From Aliarcobacter sp. (lineage in GTDB: Bacteria > Campylobacterota > Campylobacteria > Campylobacterales > Arcobacteraceae): a DNA stretch of 64,000 nucleotides. The position numbers and the translations under genes were made by a program. Below are positions 32,289 through 43,203 of this stretch, piece after piece. The DNA lies in the NCBI GenBank assembly GCA_028690445.1, contig JAQVBE010000003.1:74909-138908 (forward strand), given 5' to 3'. A model generated the notes under the pieces. That model saw nothing but the letters and a program-made list of their open reading frames with translations. It did not search any database and was not told where the DNA came from. Numbering within the stretch: the first letter of the stretch is position 1; each line of letters opens with the position of its first letter.

Positions 32289-35087
32289 ATGAATATAATT
32301 AGCAAAATAAAAAAAATTAAAGGATATTTTTTGAATCTTTCAAATGTCTTATTCTCTTTTAAGACAACATTAATTTTACTTGCTTTATTAGCAATGGGTG
32401 CTGGATATGCTACCTTTATAGAAAATGATTTTGGTACATCAACAGCTAGAGTTTTAGTTTATAACAATCTTTGGTATGAAACAATACTTGTACTAACTAC
32501 AATAAATCTAACAGGTATAATTTTCAAATATAAAATGTGGAAAAATAAAGCTAGATTTATTTTCCACAGTTCATTTGTTATTATTTTAATAGGTGCGGGA
32601 ATAACACGATATGCAGGGTATGAAGGTATTATGCAAATACCTGAGGGCGAAACTGAAAATAGAATGTTATCACTAGAGCCATATTTACAAGTTACAATAA
32701 AAGATGGTGATCAAGTTTATTACCAAGAATATCAAAAAGAATTTACTACATTATTTAAAAATATGAATAATTTTTCATATGAAATACCTTTTGGTGATAA
32801 AAAACTTAATCTAACTTATAAAGATTTCTTATTTGCAAAAAAAGAATCTTCTAAAATGGGTCTATTAACATTAGAAGCCACAATAAATGGGAAATCTCAA
32901 GATATAAAACTTCCAGGATTAAGAAGTCAAAAAGGTCTTGAAAGAGAACTTATATTTGATAATATTTCTGTTAAACTTGAGTATGGTTCAAAAATCGTTG
33001 AACTTCCTTTTTCTATTAAACTAAATGATTTTCAACTTGATAGATACCCAGGAAGTATGTCTCCTTCATCATATGCTTCTGAAGTTACAGTATTAAAAGA
33101 AAATGGAAAAACTTATGATTATAGAATTTTTATGAATAGAACTATGCATGAAGGAAACTTTTTATTCTTCCAAAGTTCATATTTTCCAGATGAAACAGGA
33201 ACAGTATTATCAGTTAATAATGACCCAGGAAAATGGCCTACTTATTTAGGATATTTTTTATTAACACTTGGTTTACTACTAAATTTCTTTGATAAAAAAT
33301 CAAGATTTTGGAAATTAACCAAATATGTTAGTTCAAGAAACTTAGCTTCAATTGTAATTGCCTGTACATTTTTATTTTCAACAAATTCACTTTTTGCAAA
33401 CGAAGAAGCAGCTAATTCATCGAATATAAATGAATTAGCTCAAACTAATCAAATATTGGAATATTTAAATAAATTTAAAAATGAATCAACATATACAGCA
33501 GAAATTTTTGCAAAACTAGTAACTCAAAGTAGTGGTGGAAGAATGAAACCATTATCTTCACTTAATATGGAGATTATTCAAAAATTAAGTGGAAAAGCTA
33601 CATTATTTGAAATGAATGCTGATCAATTAGTTTTAGGAATGATTACTCGTCCCGATATTTGGAGTGATTTAAAAGTAATAAAAATTAAAACTCCAAAATT
33701 AAAAAAATTCTTGGGTATTGATGAAAATGAAAAATATATTGCATTTTCAGAAGTATTCAAAGATGGAAAATATTTACTTTCAGGTGAAGCAGAAGCTGCA
33801 CTTCAAGTAAAACCAATGGATAGAGGAACTTATGAAAAAGATATTATCCAATTAGATGAGAGATTAAATATTATCTATTCAGTATTTAATGGAACTCTAT
33901 TTAACATTTATCCAAAAGTTCAAGATGGTAGTGAAAAAGATAACAACAAATGGTATAACCCGCTTGATGCTATGCAAAACTTCAAAAATCAAAATCAAGT
34001 AGCTGTTGAATCAATGACAAGAGGATTTATAAACTCTATTGTTGATAATAACTGGGAAGAAGCTAATAAATTTTTATCTATGATAACTATTTATGAGCAA
34101 AAAGCAGGAAGTAGCGTTATTCCATCTGAAAGTAAAATAAATAATGAAATTATATTTAATAAATTAGATATTTTCTTCAAAGTTACGATGGCTTATATGT
34201 TATTAGGAATTATTATGTTAATTGTCGCATTTTATGTGGTATTTAACCCAAAAGTTCAGCCTAAAAAAACAACATCAATATTTTTTATTATCTTAGCTCT
34301 ATTATTTTCTATTCATACATTTGGAATGGGATTTAGATGGATTATTTCAGGTCATGCACCTTGGTCTGACACCTATGAATCGTTATTATATATTTCATGG
34401 TCAGCAGTATTTGCAGGTGTTATATTCTTTAGAAAATCACTACTTGCTTTAAGTGCTGCTGTTATTGTTGCTGCTATTTTTATGTTTACAGCGCACTTAA
34501 CAGGAATTGACCCACAAATTACAAATCTAGTTCCAGTATTAAAATCTTACTGGTTGACAATTCACGTTTCAATTCTAACGGCATCTTATGGATTCTTTGG
34601 ACTTGGAGCAATCTTAGGATTTATGACATTAATTATGTTTATTTTTAGAAAAAATAGACCTCATATTGATGAAACAATAAAAACTGTTGTAGCAATTACT
34701 GAAATTGCTTTAATCATTGGATTAGCAGCTGTTACTATTGGAAATTTCCTTGGTGGAGTTTGGGCTAATGAATCATGGGGAAGATATTGGGGATGGGATC
34801 CAAAAGAAACTTGGGCTTATGTATCAATTGTAGTTTATACAATCGTTGTACACTTAAGATTTATTAAACCATTATCAACACCTTTTGTATTTGCAACTGC
34901 TTCATTATTGGCTTTTGCTTCAATTTTAATGACTTACTTTGGAGTAAATTTCTATCTATCAGGAATGCACTCATATGCAACAGGAGACCCTGTTCCAATT
35001 CCTGCATGGGTTTATTATGTATTAACTATTGTTATTGCAACAATAGCACTAGCTTTTAGAAATAGAAATCTAAAAGAAACTCTATAA
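32289..35087 (+). CDS. ccsBA: Fused cytochrome c synthetase CcsBA
   Basis: This 932-residue membrane protein is the system II (CCS) apparatus that exports haem and attaches it to CxxCH motifs in the periplasm. The ResB/CcsB half (about 1-400) has N-terminal helices and a large periplasmic domain. The CcsA half (about 620-932) carries the haem-handling WWD signature as WGRYWGWDPKETWAY near residue 835, flanked by conserved histidines (HAPWSDTYES; LTIHVSILTASYG; MHSYATGD). The fusion is typical of Campylobacterota. It would mature the cytochrome at 10.1 kb. ATG at 32289 and a hairpin terminator follow the gene. Confidence 0.97.
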   Translation: MNIISKIKKIKGYFLNLSNVLFSFKTTLILLALLAMGAGYATFIENDFGTSTARVLVYNNLWYETILVLTTINLTGIIFKYKMWKNKARFIFHSSFVIILIGAGITRYAGYEGIMQIPEGETENRMLSLEPYLQVTIKDGDQVYYQEYQKEFTTLFKNMNNFSYEIPFGDKKLNLTYKDFLFAKKESSKMGLLTLEATINGKSQDIKLPGLRSQKGLERELIFDNISVKLEYGSKIVELPFSIKLNDFQLDRYPGSMSPSSYASEVTVLKENGKTYDYRIFMNRTMHEGNFLFFQSSYFPDETGTVLSVNNDPGKWPTYLGYFLLTLGLLLNFFDKKSRFWKLTKYVSSRNLASIVIACTFLFSTNSLFANEEAANSSNINELAQTNQILEYLNKFKNESTYTAEIFAKLVTQSSGGRMKPLSSLNMEIIQKLSGKATLFEMNADQLVLGMITRPDIWSDLKVIKIKTPKLKKFLGIDENEKYIAFSEVFKDGKYLLSGEAEAALQVKPMDRGTYEKDIIQLDERLNIIYSVFNGTLFNIYPKVQDGSEKDNNKWYNPLDAMQNFKNQNQVAVESMTRGFINSIVDNNWEEANKFLSMITIYEQKAGSSVIPSESKINNEIIFNKLDIFFKVTMAYMLLGIIMLIVAFYVVFNPKVQPKKTTSIFFIILALLFSIHTFGMGFRWIISGHAPWSDTYESLLYISWSAVFAGVIFFRKSLLALSAAVIVAAIFMFTAHLTGIDPQITNLVPVLKSYWLTIHVSILTASYGFFGLGAILGFMTLIMFIFRKNRPHIDETIKTVVAITEIALIIGLAAVTIGNFLGGVWANESWGRYWGWDPKETWAYVSIVVYTIVVHLRFIKPLSTPFVFATASLLAFASILMTYFGVNFYLSGMHSYATGDPVPIPAWVYYVLTIVIATIALAFRNRNLKETL

Positions 35088-35092
35088 AATTT

Positions 35093-35128
35093 GAGGAACT
35101 AATTTATTTAGTTCCTCTTCCTCTTTTT
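35093..35128 (+). terminator. Intrinsic terminator of ccsBA
   Basis: A 10-bp stem (GAGGAACTAA at 35093-35102 with TTAGTTCCTC at 35108-35117) is followed by a T-rich tract ending in TTTTTT. Confidence 0.82.
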
Positions 35129-35176
35129 TACTTAAAATCTTATCTTTGCTATAATACAAAAAATTAAAGGAATTTT

Positions 35177-36469
35177 ATGAGTAATAATATAATAGAAATT
35201 TTCAAGACAGTAACAGCAATACCGAGATGTTCAGGAACTCACAAACCATTTATAAACTACATGCATGAAATATCAAAAGAGTTTGGTTATTTATGTTTAA
35301 TGGATGAAACAAATAATATTTTATGTAAAAAAGAGAACTCAACTGCCCAACTTGCTTTCCAATCTCACTATGATATTGTTTGTTTAAGTGATAATTGTAT
35401 TCCTAAAATTGTTCAAAATGGCGATATTCTAAGTGCTGAGGATTCAACTTTAGGAAGCGATAATGGAATTGGTTGTTCATATATGATTGCTTTAATGTCT
35501 GAGGGTTATGATGGGGAATTTTTATTTACAAGTGATGAAGAAATTGGATTAATTGGAGCAAATAATTTAGCCTTATCTTTAAATGCTTCATATATGCTAA
35601 ATCTTGATAGTGAAGAAGAAGGTGAAATTTGTATCGGTTGTGCTGGTGGAGTTGATATTTTTGGAACAAATTCAAATAAAAAAATCATTCCAAATACAGA
35701 TAATCTAGATTTATATGAAATAACAATAGGAAAACTTCAAGGTGGACACAGTGGTGTTGATATTGATAAAAATATTCCAAATGGTATAAAACTAATTGTA
35801 AAAACCATAAAAGAGTGTAAAGGAAAACTTCTTGATATAAATGGTGGTGAAAGGATTAACTCAATTCCTGTGAATGTCAAAGCTATTATTGCAACAAATA
35901 AAACCCCACAAGCTAGTCATGAAAATATGATTATAAATAAAATAGATACAAAATCTGAACACTTAAATATTTATGATGATAAAATCATCGATTTTATTTA
36001 TAATTTCCAAAATGGTGTAAGAACTAAAAATCAAGAGTTAAATGTAGTTCAAACTTCTATAAACCTAGCAATCATAAAAACAGGGATAGATGAAATAAAA
36101 ATAGAACTAAGTGGTCGTTCTATGGATAATGAAGATTTAAAAAATCTAAAAGATGAAACAATAGAAATGCTAAAAAATTATAATTTTGAAGTTACAACAA
36201 ATGGAAAATATCCAGCATGGAAACCAGATATTAATGAATTTACATCAAAAGTTCTAAAAATCTATAAAGAGTTTAATCCAAAAGCCTCACTAGAAGCCAT
36301 TCATGCAGGACTAGAATGTGCAATATTTAAAGACAAATATCCTTTTATAAAAATAGCTTCAATTGGTCCTACAATAAACTTTCCTCACTCAAAAAAAGAA
36401 CAAGTTTCTATAAAATCAGTAGAGAATGTTTATAAAATTGTTAAGAAAATTACTGAGGATTTAAAATAA
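35177..36469 (+). CDS. pepD: Aminoacyl-histidine dipeptidase (M20C, PepD-like)
   Basis: A 430-residue cytosolic zinc peptidase of the M20 family that hydrolyses dipeptides. Metal-site residues are His64 and Asp66 in FQSHYDIV, the bridging Asp in EDSTLGSDNGIG, the catalytic Glu pair in SDEEIGLIG, Asp in LNLDSEEEGE and His near the end in INFPHS. Length is somewhat shorter than E. coli PepD (485), within the family range. The ATG at 35177 follows AAAGGAA. A long hairpin terminates it against the convergent small membrane protein. Confidence 0.92.
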   Translation: MSNNIIEIFKTVTAIPRCSGTHKPFINYMHEISKEFGYLCLMDETNNILCKKENSTAQLAFQSHYDIVCLSDNCIPKIVQNGDILSAEDSTLGSDNGIGCSYMIALMSEGYDGEFLFTSDEEIGLIGANNLALSLNASYMLNLDSEEEGEICIGCAGGVDIFGTNSNKKIIPNTDNLDLYEITIGKLQGGHSGVDIDKNIPNGIKLIVKTIKECKGKLLDINGGERINSIPVNVKAIIATNKTPQASHENMIINKIDTKSEHLNIYDDKIIDFIYNFQNGVRTKNQELNVVQTSINLAIIKTGIDEIKIELSGRSMDNEDLKNLKDETIEMLKNYNFEVTTNGKYPAWKPDINEFTSKVLKIYKEFNPKASLEAIHAGLECAIFKDKYPFIKIASIGPTINFPHSKKEQVSIKSVENVYKIVKKITEDLK

Positions 36470-36497
36470 GAGAAAAATAGATTTTCTATTTTTCTCT
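36469..36497. terminator. Bidirectional terminator between pepD and a convergent gene
   Basis: A 13-bp stem of 36469-36481 with 36485-36497 and a three-base loop overlaps both stop codons; T-rich flanks lie on each side. Confidence 0.75.
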
Positions 36498-36827
36498 GGC
36501 TCTTTGAATATCACTATTATATTTATATACCATATAATCAAACATCTTAGCTTCGTGATTTTTTTGAAAGAAAAAATAGATTTCAATTATTCTAAAACCC
36601 ATTCTAAAGAAGGCCGTAAAAGGCACTAAATAACTAATAATTGTTGAATAAATTCTATTTGGATAATACTTTTCCAACTCATCTTTTAGCTCTTTTAAAA
36701 TCAAACTCTCTTCATATAATCTACTTTTATCTTGTGTTGAAATCGCTCTAACTGCAATTAAAAGATTAACTACAAACATTAAAGCATTTAAATTCCAACC
36801 AGTGATACAAATATCTAAATAACTCAT
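36486..36827 (-). CDS. Hypothetical small membrane protein
   Basis: A 113-residue protein with one clear hydrophobic helix (about residues 12-28, LNALMFVVNLLIAVRAI) and a second amphipathic or membrane stretch (about 63-86, TIISYLVPFTAFFRMGF). The C-terminus is charged. No family recognised. It is divergent from ligA by about 105 bases. The gene has good coding character and two boundaries shared with real genes (terminator at its end, promoter gap at its start). Confidence 0.65.
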   Translation of the reverse strand: MSYLDICITGWNLNALMFVVNLLIAVRAISTQDKSRLYEESLILKELKDELEKYYPNRIYSTIISYLVPFTAFFRMGFRIIEIYFFFQKNHEAKMFDYMVYKYNSDIQRAREK

Positions 36828-36926
36828 CTAAACTCTTTATTTTAATATTAAAGTTTGGATTATAACTTATTTATCTTTTATACTAAATCTATTAAGTATA
36901 ATTATCATAAAAACTTTTAATAATGA

Positions 36927-38879
<1,953 letters not shown>

Positions 38880-38919
38880 AAAAATAATTTTATTTTAGAG
38901 CTAATTCAAGAAAATTTAA

Positions 38920-38925
38920 GTATAA
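38920..38925 (+). promoter_or_regulatory. Putative -10 box for the flagellin-like gene
   Basis: TATAAT lies 29 bases before the ATG at 38954, with AAGGAG as ribosome site between them. No sigma-28 or sigma-54 pattern of flagellar genes is obvious. Confidence 0.45.
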
Positions 38926-38953
38926 TACAAATAATTATAAAAAGGAGTGAAAT

Positions 38954-39748
38954 ATGGATGTTAATAGTATAAATAATAATATATCTACTCTTAATCCTTC
39001 GTCTTCTTTAAATCTTGAAAGAGTAAGTTCAAGTAAATCTGTAAATAAAATAAGTGAAGATAGTACAAATCTTTATATAAATGAATACAACAAAAAAAGA
39101 GATGAATTATCTTTAAATGTTCAATCACTAAATGAAGGAATTGCTATTACTAAAATAGCTCAAAATTCTATTGAAAAACAACAAGAATATCTTACTAATA
39201 TTCAAACAAAACTTGAAAATTCTGATTCTTATGAAAATAAAAATGATTTAAAACAAAGCATAAATGAGGATTTAAGAAATTTCAATCAAGTTGCTTATGA
39301 AACAAAATTTAAAAAAGAAAATATTATTGCTACTAATTATTATGATGATAAAAAAAGTATTGATATAAATACTAAAAATGCAAATTTTTCTATTGAAAAA
39401 CCGAATACACCAACTTATGCTAACGAAATTTTTGAATTATCAAATAATAGTGATTTAAATAACTCTACTAATTTAGAGCAAGTTTCATCAAAAGTTAGAA
39501 CTTCATCAAATCAATTACAAAATACTTATGATGACTTTACTGAATTTGGGAATAAACTTGAGTTTAGTGCAAAAGAGACTATAAAAGCACAAGTTGATTT
39601 ATATAATGAAAATACAATAAACAAAGATAGAAACTTTGGAAAAGAATCAAATGATTTTTCAAAAACGAATGTTAACGCAAATATAGGATATTTAGCAGCT
39701 TCTCAAGCAAATATTATACAAGAACAAAGTGTAAGATTATTATCTTAA
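38954..39748 (+). CDS. Flagellin-like protein of unknown role
   Basis: A 264-residue soluble protein rich in Asn, Ser and Lys, without signal peptide. Residues 45-110 (LNVQSLNEGIAITKIAQNS, then a long helix) resemble the flagellin N-terminal coiled coil. The last 35 residues (FSKTNVNANIGYLAASQAN, then VRLLS) resemble the flagellin D0 C-terminus, which packs in the filament core. The middle is short and variable. It is too divergent to be a main filament flagellin. It could be a minor flagellin, a secreted FlaC-like protein or a hook-filament adaptor. It stands alone between ligA and a convergent ppx gene, with AAGGAG before the ATG. Confidence 0.6.
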   Translation: MDVNSINNNISTLNPSSSLNLERVSSSKSVNKISEDSTNLYINEYNKKRDELSLNVQSLNEGIAITKIAQNSIEKQQEYLTNIQTKLENSDSYENKNDLKQSINEDLRNFNQVAYETKFKKENIIATNYYDDKKSIDINTKNANFSIEKPNTPTYANEIFELSNNSDLNNSTNLEQVSSKVRTSSNQLQNTYDDFTEFGNKLEFSAKETIKAQVDLYNENTINKDRNFGKESNDFSKTNVNANIGYLAASQANIIQEQSVRLLS

Positions 39749-40665
39749 TTTTTACACTTCGTTTCACAATAATTTATAGCAACACCCTCTCTCAAACCAT
39801 CATCCAAAACTATTGATTCATCTTTTTCTAAAACTTCAAAAATCATTTTATAAATGTAAATACCAACTTCAATAAAATCAACTCTTCCTCGACCAACAAG
39901 TTTTACAATATCTTCTTTTGAAGAATTTTTAAAAATATTTAAACAATTTTTCATATCTTCAAGATTTACAATTGTTCCATTTACAATATTTCTATCATAA
40001 GAAAAGAAATCTTGTCCTAATTTTATAGCAGCTATTGTTGTGGGTGTTCCAGCAGTTGCTACAAAACTATAATCTTTAAAATCTATATTTAAAGAATCTA
40101 AAAAAAGTTTTATCTCTAATTTCTTATTTTCTAAATCATTTTTCAAATCATCATGATTTAAGAATCTCTGAGTCAAAGTAACTATACCAAAATCAAAACT
40201 ATGAGCTTTATAGCTATTTTTTATATTTATTATTATTTCAGTAGAACCACCACCAATATCCAATAAAACAAACTTATCTGAATTTATTTTTTCTCTTTTT
40301 AAAGCATATTTTACAGCTAATAAAGTAAGTCTTGCTTCTTCTTTACCATCAATAATAGAAAAATTAGTTTTAACTTCTTGGCTTAGATATTTTAATATTT
40401 CTTCACTATTTGAAGCATTTCTCATAGCAGCAGTTGTTACACAAATTGCATCTTGCGGATTATACTTAATAACTTCAATAGAGTGCAAAATTGCAACTAT
40501 AACTCTTTGTATAGCTTCTTTTGAGATTAATCCAGTATCTACTAAACCATCAGCCATACCTACAACGTCATTATATTCTGAAATAATTCTATGATTTTTA
40601 CAATCATATTTTAAAACACGAAATGAATTTGAACCTAAATCAATAGTTACAATTTCCTGATTCAT
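39745..40665 (-). CDS. Ppx/GppA-family phosphatase
   Basis: This 306-residue protein has the actin-like fold of exopolyphosphatase and guanosine pentaphosphate phosphohydrolase. Motifs are the phosphate-1 loop TIDLGSNSFRVL (residues 7-18), the catalytic/phosphate segment LDIGGGSTEI near 140, and VATAGTPTT near 203. It matches the short (about 300 residue) Ppx/GppA form lacking the HD-like C-terminal domain. It acts on polyphosphate and/or pppGpp, so it may link to the stringent response; which substrate cannot be read from sequence. It ends 4 bases inside the flagellin-like gene and is followed upstream by pssA. Confidence 0.92.
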   Translation of the reverse strand: MNQEIVTIDLGSNSFRVLKYDCKNHRIISEYNDVVGMADGLVDTGLISKEAIQRVIVAILHSIEVIKYNPQDAICVTTAAMRNASNSEEILKYLSQEVKTNFSIIDGKEEARLTLLAVKYALKREKINSDKFVLLDIGGGSTEIIINIKNSYKAHSFDFGIVTLTQRFLNHDDLKNDLENKKLEIKLFLDSLNIDFKDYSFVATAGTPTTIAAIKLGQDFFSYDRNIVNGTIVNLEDMKNCLNIFKNSSKEDIVKLVGRGRVDFIEVGIYIYKMIFEVLEKDESIVLDDGLREGVAINYCETKCKN

Positions 40666-40673
40666 CTATTTAC

Positions 40674-41231
40674 TTATAAATGAGGTATTTTTATTTTTGA
40701 ATTTAGTAAATAACCAATTAATATCATCATTAATAAAACAAATGTTTCTGATATAAATCCTGTTAAAAAAATCAAATAAACAACCCACAATAAAATAGCT
40801 CCTAATGGAGTTGGGATGCCAGTGAAAAATTTTTCTACTTTTCCCTCATCAGCATTTATATTAAATTGAATCAATCTTCTAAGTCCTGAAATTACATAAT
40901 AAACAAAAGCAAATACAATTAAAGGCATAAATAAAAATGGTTCTTTTGTATCTATTACTGCAAAAAAGATAAACATTGCAGGAACAATTACAAATGATAA
41001 AAAATCTGCATAAGAATCAAGTTGAATTCCAAATTGAGTAGATAAATTATATTTTCTTGCAATTTTTCCATCAAAAATATCAAATCCACCTGCAAGCCAA
41101 GCAAAAAGTGCTGCTGCAAAAAACTCATGGTGAGTTAAAAAATAAATTGCAAAAACTCCAGATGCAATATTAAAAAAAGTCACGATATTAGCTAAATTAA
41201 AATGATTATGTTTATTAAACAAAAAACTCAT
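40674..41231 (-). CDS. pssA: CDP-alcohol phosphatidyltransferase (PssA-like)
   Basis: An integral membrane enzyme (185 residues, about five helices) with the complete CDP-alcohol transferase signature DGxxAR(x8)GxxxDxxxD: FDIFDGKIARKYN then FGIQLDSYAD. Family members join serine, glycerol phosphate or inositol to CDP-diacylglycerol. The N-terminus (NLANIVTFFNIASGVFAIY) and lack of other signature residues fit the PssA (phosphatidylserine synthase) type, which makes the precursor of phosphatidylethanolamine. Campylobacterota PssA is often longer, so the substrate call is tentative. It is 8 bases upstream of the Ppx/GppA gene in the same direction. Confidence 0.85.
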   Translation of the reverse strand: MSFLFNKHNHFNLANIVTFFNIASGVFAIYFLTHHEFFAAALFAWLAGGFDIFDGKIARKYNLSTQFGIQLDSYADFLSFVIVPAMFIFFAVIDTKEPFLFMPLIVFAFVYYVISGLRRLIQFNINADEGKVEKFFTGIPTPLGAILLWVVYLIFLTGFISETFVLLMMILIGYLLNSKIKIPHL

Positions 41232-41233
41232 TA

Positions 41234-42337
41234 TTACCCTTTATATATATGATATTGATTTCGACCATTCTCTTTTGATTTGTACAAACATTCATCTGCT
41301 TGTTTATAAAGTTTGTTTGCTGAAATATATGTATGGGGTTCATATATAATAGCTCCCATTGAGATTGAAACAATGTCAAGTATTTTACTATTTTTATGCT
41401 CAATTTCAAGTCCTAAAATCTTATAATTTATCTCTTTTAGGCAATTTTCAAAGCTTTCTTCTGTTATATCAAACAAAATAACACCAAATTCTTCTCCACC
41501 TAATCTAAAAACAAATTCATATTTTTTATTAAAACATTCTTTTAAAGTTAAAGCTACTTTTTTTAAAGCAACATCTCCCATATCGTGACCATAGGTATCA
41601 TTATATTGTTTGAAATAATCAATATCTATCATTATAAATGCACATTTCCAATCATTTTCATTTGCAATAAATGACATATTATCAAAAATTGTATCAAAAT
41701 ATTTTCTATTATAAAGATTTGTCATAGAATCAGTTATTGAATCAATTTTATATTTTTTATTTAAAACTGTAAGTTGTTTATCTTTTTTTATAACTTGAAA
41801 CATAATATAAATAATCACAATAAATGATAAAAAAAGAATTATTGAAATACTATAAAACAAATATTTTTTCATATTTTCATAATCTTCAACAAATTTTTTT
41901 CTTTCTTTAAAAGCAACTTGTGTTTCATACTGTATTAAGAAATCAACTCTTGCTAATATATTTTTAAAATTTTGGATATTATTTTCATTAAAACTTGCAT
42001 ATATTTCTTCATTTATTGTATCAACAACTATTCTTTCTTCTTTATTTTTAAAAGCTTGATTATAATAATTCCATTCTTGAAGTATCGATTTTTTTTCTTC
42101 ATCAACAAAACAGGGATTTTTATTATTCTTACAAAAAATTATTTTTTGATAATTATCTAAAATGATTTGAAGTTTTACAATAGGAATTAAATTTCCAAAA
42201 TAAATATTATCAACCTGCTTTTTTAGGTTATCTATTTGTGTATTAAATAGTAATGAAGAAAAAATTAGTGTTATTAAAGCTGTACAAACTAAAATTATTA
42301 ATTTAAGGGTAGTTGATTTAAAAAAATTATTTATCAT
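41234..42337 (-). CDS. Membrane diguanylate cyclase with intact GGEEF motif
   Basis: A 367-residue protein: a membrane helix (about 10-30), a periplasmic helical sensor (about 30-150), a second helix (about 153-180), then a GGDEF domain beginning ITDSMTNLYNRKYFD. The loop is FRLGGEEFGV, and the metal-binding Asp lies in MIDIDYFKQYNDTYGH, so it should make c-di-GMP from two GTP. The RxxD inhibitory site is replaced (KKYE), so feedback inhibition through it is unlikely. Expressed with pssA and the phosphatase in the same direction: its stop is 2 bases before the pssA start. Confidence 0.9.
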   Translation of the reverse strand: MINNFFKSTTLKLIILVCTALITLIFSSLLFNTQIDNLKKQVDNIYFGNLIPIVKLQIILDNYQKIIFCKNNKNPCFVDEEKKSILQEWNYYNQAFKNKEERIVVDTINEEIYASFNENNIQNFKNILARVDFLIQYETQVAFKERKKFVEDYENMKKYLFYSISIILFLSFIVIIYIMFQVIKKDKQLTVLNKKYKIDSITDSMTNLYNRKYFDTIFDNMSFIANENDWKCAFIMIDIDYFKQYNDTYGHDMGDVALKKVALTLKECFNKKYEFVFRLGGEEFGVILFDITEESFENCLKEINYKILGLEIEHKNSKILDIVSISMGAIIYEPHTYISANKLYKQADECLYKSKENGRNQYHIYKG

Positions 42338-42410
42338 GTAATTATATTATCAAAAATCATATTTAAAGCAAATAAAATCGTTTAACTATTTTCTTATTAT
42401 TTTTAGTTAG

Positions 42411-42437
42411 AATTCTAATATAAATAAATTCTAATAT
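42411..42437 (+). repeat. Direct repeat (two 11-base copies) before the YjfB-like gene
   Basis: AATTCTAATAT occurs at 42411-42421 and again at 42427-42437, with a 16-base period, 13 bases before the ATG at 42450. Each copy contains a TAATAT that could serve as a -10 element. A regulator binding site is possible. Confidence 0.4.
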
Positions 42438-42449
42438 GAAGAGTTGTAA

Positions 42450-42689
42450 ATGACAATTGATAATAATTTAAATGCAATGATTGCTTCTGAGCTTCAAGTA
42501 AGCCAAATGGCGTCAAATGTAGCTCAAGTTGCAAATACAGTTGGTGATCCACAAATACAAGAAGTTACAGCTGATTTAATAAATTCTATTGTAGGTCAGA
42601 TTCCAGAAGTGATTTCATATCAGGCAAATGCTCAAAGTATAGAAACACAAAATGCTGTTTCTGATATGCTTTTAAATATTAAGGCTTAA
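42450..42689 (+). CDS. Small YjfB-like protein
   Basis: A 79-residue soluble helical protein (MTIDNNLNAMIASELQVSQM to DMLLNIKA). Its size, low charge and the ending in a short xxIKA-like motif resemble YjfB/putative motility proteins, small proteins often linked to flagellar loci; the resemblance is partial and I hold it loosely. It follows a pair of direct repeats and precedes a terminator hairpin. Confidence 0.6.
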   Translation: MTIDNNLNAMIASELQVSQMASNVAQVANTVGDPQIQEVTADLINSIVGQIPEVISYQANAQSIETQNAVSDMLLNIKA

Positions 42690-42698
42690 TTAGCAAAC

Positions 42699-42734
42699 AC
42701 ATAAAAAACTATTTATTAGTTTTTATGTATTTTT
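42699..42734 (+). terminator. Terminator hairpin after the YjfB-like gene
   Basis: A 12-bp stem with one bulge (42699-42711 and 42717-42728) with a loop of five bases, followed by ATTTTTG. It also overlaps the stop of the convergent DUF523 gene. Confidence 0.65.
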
Positions 42735-43203
42735 GTAATTCTTTCAATTGATTTTCATTAAAAATTTCTATTCCATTCTCTTTTAAAAGTTTAGCTGTTA
42801 AACCTTCTGAATCAATCAAATTTTTTGAAAATGTTCCATCATATATTTTTATATTTCCACAAGATGGTGAATTTGCTTTTAATAAAGCAACTTTTATATT
42901 CTCTTCTTTACATAAATCAAGAGCTTTTTTTGCTCCTAAAAGAAAATTTATAGTTACATCTTCACCATTTTGATTTTGTACAATAAAAGGTTTATCTCTT
43001 TTTACTATTTCAGCTGGAATTCTAGGAATTGGTAATCCTCCACTTACTTCTGGGCAAAAAGAATAAATTTCATTTTCACAAAGAATATCCATAAATAACT
43101 CTTTTAAAGAAAATGAAACTTTTGGATTAAAAGCTATTGAAGAATTATTTCCATCATACCTTACATCTTCACCCAATAAACAAGCAGATACTAATATTTT
43201 CAT
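42709..43203 (-). CDS. DUF523-family protein
   Basis: A 164-residue protein of the DUF523 family with the signature start MKILVSACLLGEDVRYDGN. Conserved cysteines appear in SACLLG, FCPEVSGGL and NSPSCGN, suggesting metal or iron-sulfur binding. DUF523 proteins are widespread and uncharacterised. Its ATG overlaps the TtcA-like stop by 4 bases, so it is cotranslated with a tRNA thiolase-like enzyme, which suggests a shared or related function in RNA modification. Confidence 0.9.
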   Translation of the reverse strand: MKILVSACLLGEDVRYDGNNSSIAFNPKVSFSLKELFMDILCENEIYSFCPEVSGGLPIPRIPAEIVKRDKPFIVQNQNGEDVTINFLLGAKKALDLCKEENIKVALLKANSPSCGNIKIYDGTFSKNLIDSEGLTAKLLKENGIEIFNENQLKELQKYIKTNK

